A DNA stretch of 64,000 nucleotides from Erysipelotrichaceae bacterium (GTDB taxonomy: Bacteria > Bacillota_I > Bacilli_A > Erysipelotrichales > Erysipelotrichaceae). The stretch spans positions 62,001 to 126,000 of the forward strand of contig JAFYHT010000071.1 in NCBI GenBank assembly GCA_017539025.1, written 5' to 3'. Shown here piece by piece: positions 60,189-64,000 of this stretch (its first letter is position 1; every line of letters starts with the position of its first letter). The notes beneath the pieces were generated by a model, which was not told the DNA's origin, ran no database searches, and saw only the letters and a list, made by a program, of their open reading frames with translations. The translations under genes and the position numbers were made by a program.

Positions 60189-60602
60189 CTAATTGATCTT
60201 GATCTCTACTGTTCCTTCGCTCTGTTCGATCGTTGTCAGCTGTACGAAATATCTGTCGGGATCAAGTTCCAATTCGACGTTTTCTCCAGGAATGACTTCT
60301 GCTGTTTCCAGGATAGCTCCTGCTACAAACTCTTCTGTTTCGCCGGCAGCTGAAGTTTTAACAGCTTCACAGAACTCGATCTTCACTTTTCCGCTGTTTA
60401 AGGAAGATTCGATATGAACCTTCTTTCCGCTGTTTACGGTCATGGTCCCTATTTCCGCAAAGGCTCCTTCTTCTGCGTCGTTGATCTTGATCTTGGCATT
60501 TTTGGAAGATGCCGTGATCTCAAAATTGATCTTGCCGCCGCATCCGCTCAACAGTAAAGCGATCAGTGACAACAATGTTATGGCAATTCTGACTTTCTTC
60601 AT
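60189..60602 (-). CDS. Small lipoprotein of unknown function
   Basis: 137 residues. The signal peptide ends in the lipobox LLSGC (Cys21). The mature part is beta-rich and alternates polar and hydrophobic residues (INFEITASSKNAKIKIND, YFVQLTTIEQSEGTVEIKIN), which suggests a small sandwich domain. I do not recognise the family. It lies 19 bases upstream of the membrane-anchored pyrophosphatase gene on the same strand, so both products should meet on the outer membrane face. A TATAAT on the minus strand at 60633-60638 is its likely -10. Confidence 0.75.
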   Translation of the reverse strand: MKKVRIAITLLSLIALLLSGCGGKINFEITASSKNAKIKINDAEEGAFAEIGTMTVNSGKKVHIESSLNSGKVKIEFCEAVKTSAAGETEEFVAGAILETAEVIPGENVELELDPDRYFVQLTTIEQSEGTVEIKIN

Positions 60603-60632
60603 AAGATATTCTCTCTTTCTCTTTTCTGTTCT

Positions 60633-60638
60633 ATTATA
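60633..60638 (-). promoter_or_regulatory. -10 box for the lipoprotein-pyrophosphatase operon
   Basis: TATAAT on the minus strand 30 bases before the ATG at 60602; no clear -35. Confidence 0.5.
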
Positions 60639-60714
60639 CGATATTAGGCTTTCTCCTGCTTCGTTGTATAATGCGAGCCATACAGGTTCTTTATTGATGT
60701 GACTTTGTGATTCA

Positions 60715-60720
60715 TATAAA
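60715..60720 (+). promoter_or_regulatory. -10 box of probable leaderless promoter for the acyltransferase operon
   Basis: TATAAA, nine bases before the ATG at 60730, with no ribosome site between. Confidence 0.45.
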
Positions 60721-60729
60721 ATAACTTTG

Positions 60730-61320
60730 ATGTCTCAGAATCATACCTATCAGATCTGCCGATTCATATTCACGCCTCTTTTTAAAGCGCTCTTTTCTCC
60801 GCAGATCGTCAACGCCGAGACGATACCGGAAAGCGGTCCGATCATTCTTGCCGGAAATCATAAACATGCCCTGGATCCTTTGCTGGTGGATATATCAACC
60901 AGACGCACCGTTCATGCCTTAGCGAAAAGCGAACTGTTTGAAGGACTCTTTGCTTTCTTTTTCAAAGCGATCGGAGCCATTCCGGTCGTTCTTGATGCAC
61001 CAAGCAATCCTGAAGCTTTTACTGCTGCGAAACAGATCCTGCTGAACGACGAAGTGATCAACATCTCTCCGGAAGCTGCGAGAAACTACACAAAGCAGAT
61101 ACTTCTTCCATTTAAAACAGGTGCTGTCCGCCTGGCAAAAGAGACTCAATGCAGTATTATTCCTTACAGTATTACGGGTGATTATCGTTTTCGATCCAAG
61201 GATCTTAAAATCGTCTTTGGCGATCCGATCGACGTTCGTGAGGAAGAAGAGATCGAAGAAGCAAACGCACGCCTGTACAAAGCGATAGAAACGCTTCTAT
61301 TGGAGAACAGGAATGACTAA
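60730..61320 (+). CDS. 1-acyl-glycerol-3-phosphate acyltransferase-like protein (PlsC family)
   Basis: 196 residues. The catalytic motif NHKHALD (Asn43, His44, Asp49) is intact. The second motif, usually FPEGTR, reads ISPEAARNY, keeping the Glu but losing the Gly-Thr. The hydrophobic IPFV-type strand is AIGAIPVVLDA. It should move an acyl chain to a lysophospholipid or related acceptor; the altered second motif may change the acceptor. An in-frame TTG precedes the ATG but has no support. It overlaps the radical SAM gene by eight bases, the first of two such overlaps in this operon. Confidence 0.85.
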   Translation: MSQNHTYQICRFIFTPLFKALFSPQIVNAETIPESGPIILAGNHKHALDPLLVDISTRRTVHALAKSELFEGLFAFFFKAIGAIPVVLDAPSNPEAFTAAKQILLNDEVINISPEAARNYTKQILLPFKTGAVRLAKETQCSIIPYSITGDYRFRSKDLKIVFGDPIDVREEEEIEEANARLYKAIETLLLENRND

Positions 61321-62641
61321 GGTGTTACTGGTACATCCGGAAGAATCACGGACGAAATATGACTTTCAAGGCATCATCGAAAACGAATGTCTCGATCTGG
61401 AATGGATACAGGCCATCCTGAAAGAACACGGCTATGATGTCACGATTTTTGATAAGCAGGTAGAATCACGATCGTTTCAGCAGTTCATCGCTGACAAACA
61501 GTTCGACGTCTTTTATGGCGAAGCGAGGTGTTTTCAGGAAAGCTTTATCATTGAGTACGCGTTCGCTTTCAAGCAGCGTTTTGATGGATTGGTCATCCTC
61601 TCCGGGCCGCATGCGCAGGTGAATAAGGAACGCTTCTTCATCGATCAGGCAGATCTGGTACTGAGCGGATACAACTACTATGATCTTCCCGATATCATCG
61701 AAGGAAAAAGAGATGCATACAATCTCTCTTATCGCAAAGACGGACGGTGGTTCTCCAACCCCGTCAAGGCAACAGATATACGAAAGATGCCTTTTCCCGA
61801 CAGGAGCTATTTCTATGCACATCCTGACCGCTATCAGTATCTAGATATGAAACATGCGATGTGGTTAAGAAGCAGTTTCTGCTGTCCGTATCGCTGCCGC
61901 TTCTGTTTACGCAATCACATGAACGATTCTGTTTACTCCCGCAGGGATGTGATGGATCTGGTCGATGAGATTGAAAGAAACGACAACGAAAATGTCTATC
62001 TGGTGGATGATGATTTCCTTTATGACGAAGAATATGTCAGGTCATTTATCAATGAGATCCGCAAAAGGAATATCAAAAGAAACTACATCTGTTACGGCAG
62101 AGCGGACTTCATCGCAAAACACGAAGACATCATTTCCGATTTCCGAAAGATCGGTCTGACCTATGTGCTGGTAGGACTGGAAGACATCCGCAACGATAGG
62201 CTGGATTCCTATAACAAAAGAAACAGTATAGAAAACAACGAAAAATGTATTGAGATCTGCCAAAAAAACGATGTGCGCCTGATGGTGATGTTTATCCTGG
62301 GATTAGACTATACCGGGAAAGATTTCAGAGACTTATTTTCTTATATCAAAAAACACCGTCTGAAACACGTAGCCGTTTCCATCTATACGCCGGAACTGGG
62401 GCTTCAAACCGAAGAAGAATACATCACGAAAGATCCATCCAGATTCGATTATCTGCACCTTGTTGCGAAACCGAAATACCTGAGTGTATCCATGTGGTAT
62501 TTACATTACTATGTATTACTGATAAAACTGTTCATCAAAGCACAAAGAGAAGGGGTCTATGATTTTATTGATTATCGTTCGTATATCCTCTCTTTCCTGA
62601 GAAATATTCTGAAACACGAAAACGGAGAAAGACATGCCTGA
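61313..62641 (+). CDS. Radical SAM protein with B12-binding-like N-terminal domain
   Basis: 442 residues. The N-terminal 150 residues have the Rossmann-like fold of cobalamin-binding domains (VLLVHPE, GYDVTIFD, VILSGPHA), but the DxHxxG cobalamin ligand motif is absent. The radical SAM core has the cluster motif CCPYRCRFC (Cys191, Cys195, Cys198), then YLVDDDFLYDEEYV and the GLED/GxIxGxP-type strands (VLVGLEDIRNDRLDSYNK, MFILGLDYTGKD). This is the B12-binding-domain radical SAM subgroup that includes HpnJ and other lipid and Mg-protoporphyrin enzymes. It overlaps both neighbours by eight bases, so it works with the acyltransferase and the papain-like protein. Confidence 0.9.
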   Translation: MTKVLLVHPEESRTKYDFQGIIENECLDLEWIQAILKEHGYDVTIFDKQVESRSFQQFIADKQFDVFYGEARCFQESFIIEYAFAFKQRFDGLVILSGPHAQVNKERFFIDQADLVLSGYNYYDLPDIIEGKRDAYNLSYRKDGRWFSNPVKATDIRKMPFPDRSYFYAHPDRYQYLDMKHAMWLRSSFCCPYRCRFCLRNHMNDSVYSRRDVMDLVDEIERNDNENVYLVDDDFLYDEEYVRSFINEIRKRNIKRNYICYGRADFIAKHEDIISDFRKIGLTYVLVGLEDIRNDRLDSYNKRNSIENNEKCIEICQKNDVRLMVMFILGLDYTGKDFRDLFSYIKKHRLKHVAVSIYTPELGLQTEEEYITKDPSRFDYLHLVAKPKYLSVSMWYLHYYVLLIKLFIKAQREGVYDFIDYRSYILSFLRNILKHENGERHA

Positions 62642-63224
62642 TCTGTATATCCTGTTCGAGAAATCCAATTCCATTGTAGGAAAACTCGGACGTCTGTTTA
62701 TTCCTTATCCATACACCCATGTGACCATCAGCTTCGATGGAGAAGTCTATCACTCTTTTTCCAGAAGAAAACTGCATGATCCTTTTGACGCAGGCCTGAC
62801 AGAAGAAAAACTTGCCTATTTTGCTTACGAAGAAGTGGAAGTCAAGATCTATAAAACGCAGATCACAGAAGAAGAAAAAGAAAAGATCCTGTCATTCATG
62901 GAAAAGATCAAAGATGATCCTTTCGATGTGATGGATATGATCACGATGCCCATCCTGCATGGTCATAAAAACAAGAATGCCTATAACTGCATGAGTTTTG
63001 TAGCGGAAGTTCTATCCCTCTTAAACTATCCTTTGCCTCACGAATTGTATAAGAACAATATCGAAGACATTGAAAAAGCCCTGATCGATCAGGGTCTGAA
63101 AGGAGAGATCGTTCATCTTCCAAAACAGACAGATGAACAGTACATGAAAGATGTCAGCATCAAAGATCGTTTCCTGTCTATGATCCGCTTATTCAGAAAA
63201 CTGTACGGGAAAAGAAACGTTTAA
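62634..63224 (+). CDS. Permuted NlpC/P60 (LRAT/YiiX-like) papain-fold protein
   Basis: 196 residues without a signal peptide. The order is His first (YTHVTISFDG, His29), Cys later (YNCMSFVAEVL, Cys119), which is the circularly permuted NlpC/P60 arrangement of LRAT, HRASLS and YiiX proteins. Many such proteins move or remove acyl chains from lipids, although some cut peptides. The length fits a single-domain protein with a helical C-terminus. Its position as third gene after an acyltransferase and a radical SAM protein supports a lipid role. It overlaps the radical SAM gene by eight bases. Confidence 0.75.
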   Translation: MPDLYILFEKSNSIVGKLGRLFIPYPYTHVTISFDGEVYHSFSRRKLHDPFDAGLTEEKLAYFAYEEVEVKIYKTQITEEEKEKILSFMEKIKDDPFDVMDMITMPILHGHKNKNAYNCMSFVAEVLSLLNYPLPHELYKNNIEDIEKALIDQGLKGEIVHLPKQTDEQYMKDVSIKDRFLSMIRLFRKLYGKRNV

Positions 63225-63266
63225 TATCTCAAATTTAGTCATTAAATCGTTGTTTATTTCAAACAA

Positions 63267-63290
63267 AAGCATCAGCCTTGACTGATGCTT
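63267..63290 (-). terminator. Terminator of the MazG-side transcript
   Basis: AAGCATCAG pairs perfectly with CTGATGCTT around CCTTGA; the minus strand continues with TTTTGTTTG, while the plus strand has no T-run. Confidence 0.72.
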
Positions 63291-63291
63291 A

Positions 63292-63330
63292 ATCGGACAT
63301 ATTTGAGTTTATTTATCGGACATATTTGAG
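63292..63330. repeat. 16-base direct repeat pair
   Basis: ATCGGACATATTTGAG occurs at 63292-63307 and again at 63315-63330, with a 7-base spacer. A partial inverted match (CTCAAATTTAGTC) lies near 63227-63239. Closely spaced repeats of this kind are found at the ends of some insertion sequences, for example IS21-like ones, but no transposase gene is present. Confidence 0.7.
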
Positions 63331-63331
63331 A

Positions 63332-63358
63332 TTATTCCCACTCAATAATTACCACAAC
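63332..63358 (-). other. Possible attachment-site remnant resembling the 3' end of guaA
   Basis: Read on the minus strand it codes V-V-V-I-I-E-W-E-stop. GMP synthetases end in the conserved TIEWE, and the 3' end of guaA is a known integration target of genomic islands. Eight codons are weak evidence, so this is only a suggestion. Confidence 0.25.
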
Positions 63359-63441
63359 ACGCTAAACGGGCTAAAATAGGCTTTATTTCAATTTTTATTC
63401 TTATTTGCCGACATCAATTTACCGACAAGGCGTTGTTGATT

Positions 63442-63768
63442 TTACCATCGATTCATGTTCTTTTTGAACTTCTCTGTATATGACCTCTTCAGTTCGTCTG
63501 GAGTTATTCCGTAGCAGAGCATAACATCGTTGTAATACATCAGAACATCCGCTAATTCTTCAACGAGGCTGGCTCGCAGATTCACATCCTGACATACAGA
63601 TTCTCCACCGTGTTTCTTGATGATATCTATAACTTCTCCTATTTCCCCTATCATCCAAAGCAGTTTATTCTGTCCGATTTCAGGAGATATCGTTTCCCAT
63701 ATATCTTTATATTTATCTTGTAATGCTCTCTGCATTTCCTGCATTTCGTTTATTGTAAAATTTTCCAT
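63442..63768 (-). CDS. MazG-like nucleotide pyrophosphohydrolase
   Basis: 108 residues, all helical. The MazG metal pattern is visible as WMIGEIGEVIDIIKKHGG (Glu-x2-Glu) and later LVEELADVLMYYNDVM (Glu-x2-Asp). It should hydrolyse nucleoside triphosphates to monophosphates. Such short MazG proteins are common on phages and mobile islands. The codon choice is more AT-rich than in the neighbours to the left, with a weak ribosome site, and it lies past the repeat border. It shares its strand with the ATPase fragment to the right. Confidence 0.85.
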   Translation of the reverse strand: MENFTINEMQEMQRALQDKYKDIWETISPEIGQNKLLWMIGEIGEVIDIIKKHGGESVCQDVNLRASLVEELADVLMYYNDVMLCYGITPDELKRSYTEKFKKNMNRW

Positions 63769-63790
63769 ATTTCGTGCCTTTCAACTGATC

Positions 63791-64000
63791 TTAGTCTTTT
63801 AAGCATCCTAAAGGAACAACATACACACCGTCTTCTCTCTTGTACCCATACTGTGTCCCTGTTATTACTATTTTTAAATCAGGGAGTCTTAAAGGAACCT
63901 GCTTTTCTTCTTTGTTGTGCTCTTTTATAAGTCTTTCTATTTCTAACAGATGTTTAGCGCCTTCATCAACTTCGTTTTGACCAAGTTTAATTTCAATCAA
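63791..64000 (-). CDS. AAA ATPase with DUF4143 domain, C-terminal fragment
   Basis: 69 residues are visible; the gene continues past the right edge, so its true start lies outside the window. The fragment IEIKLGQNEVDEGAKHLLEI, then VITGTQYGYKREDGVYVVPLGCLKD, matches the very end of the DUF4143-type AAA ATPases, in which the restriction-nuclease-like domain closes with this sequence. Such proteins are abundant on mobile islands and of uncertain role. It lies 22 bases upstream of the MazG-like gene. Confidence 0.78.
   Translation of the reverse strand: MIEIKLGQNEVDEGAKHLLEIERLIKEHNKEEKQVPLRLPDLKIVITGTQYGYKREDGVYVVPLGCLKD

Larger units (their letters stand above)
63225..63441. other. Intergenic border region with repeats, no gene seen
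   Basis: 217 bases without a supportable gene. It holds a hairpin (63267-63290), a 16-base direct repeat and a short stretch that reads like the end of a GMP synthetase gene on the minus strand. Codon style changes beyond it, so it looks like the edge of acquired DNA. Confidence 0.55.

Noticed and set aside
63292-63330. Start of a CRISPR array
   Set aside because: Only two copies of a 16-base repeat with a 7-base spacer; no array and no cas gene.
1-64000. tRNA, rRNA or other structural RNA genes
   Set aside because: All gaps were read for cloverleaf-like or rRNA-like sequence; only short terminator hairpins were seen.

Overview
The window looks like a chromosomal stretch of a low-to-mid GC, Gram-positive, fermentative gut-type Bacillota. 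An Erysipelotrichia-like lineage is my best guess from gene content and style, but I see no marker gene that proves it. Supporting signs are ECF and PTS transporters, lipoproteins with Gram-positive-style lipoboxes, a HrcA/CIRCE heat-shock site, RpiR-type regulation, RsbU/RsbV/RsbW-type partner switching and strong AGGAGG ribosome sites. About 60 protein genes are packed on both strands with short gaps. Gaps between convergent genes often hold one bidirectional hairpin terminator. I found no rRNA, tRNA or CRISPR array.

Layout. (1) 1-7140: the 5' end of a probable phosphoglucomutase, a MacB-type ATPase plus a giant FtsX-like permease with a coiled coil, a GH2 glycosidase, and a UBA-DUF4342 protein under a perfect consensus promoter. 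(2) 7178-17084: a complete ECF importer (S, T and two ATPases) in one operon with a PfkB-like protein lacking its catalytic Asp, a BtpA/SgcQ protein and an M24-like protein. Divergent to it are a normal PfkB kinase, adenosine deaminase, an unknown protein and a GH13 alpha-glucosidase. This looks like uptake and breakdown of a nucleoside-like glycoside. (3) 17092-24190: ruvX and a signalling cluster with three STAS proteins (one alone, one fused to an APH-like kinase, one fused to a HAD phosphatase), a membrane PP2C phosphatase fused to an RsbW-like kinase, and a LytS-like histidine kinase with a SARP-type response regulator. (4) 24269-31886: MscS channel, phosphoesterases, CCA-adding enzyme, prephenate dehydratase, an acetyltransferase and a tannase-like esterase. 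(5) 31942-35009: a PTS EIIBC divergent from an RpiR regulator, with a matching pair of palindromic operators.

(6) 35032-44137: a GT4 glycosyltransferase, two membrane proteins resembling TMEM164 and AIG1, a histidine phosphatase, Hsp20 with CIRCE, a surface redox group (flavodoxin lipoprotein plus DUF4405 membrane protein), YgjV and a serine-hydrolase lipoprotein. (7) 44160-53971: PHP phosphoesterase, PAF-acetylhydrolase-like enzyme, GH25 muramidase, a GlvA-type GH4 6-phospho-alpha-glucosidase, a second PP2C phosphatase carrying a large extracellular beta-propeller sensor, a peroxiredoxin-like protein and a hydrolase. (8) 54059-63224: an Old Yellow Enzyme/FAD reductase, asparaginase, a Na/Pi transporter, a membrane-anchored family II pyrophosphatase with a lipoprotein, and a tightly overlapping acyltransferase / radical SAM / papain-like operon. 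(9) 63225-64000: a border with direct repeats followed by MazG-like and DUF4143-ATPase genes, probably mobile DNA.

Two themes cut across the window. At least twelve genes have a -10 hexamer only 6-11 bases before the ATG and no ribosome site, so leaderless transcription seems common here. The second is the STAS/PP2C network in region 3, with its sensor paralogue at 49130-52345. It is the best candidate for an undescribed system, because the STAS switch appears joined directly to enzymes rather than to a sigma-factor circuit.
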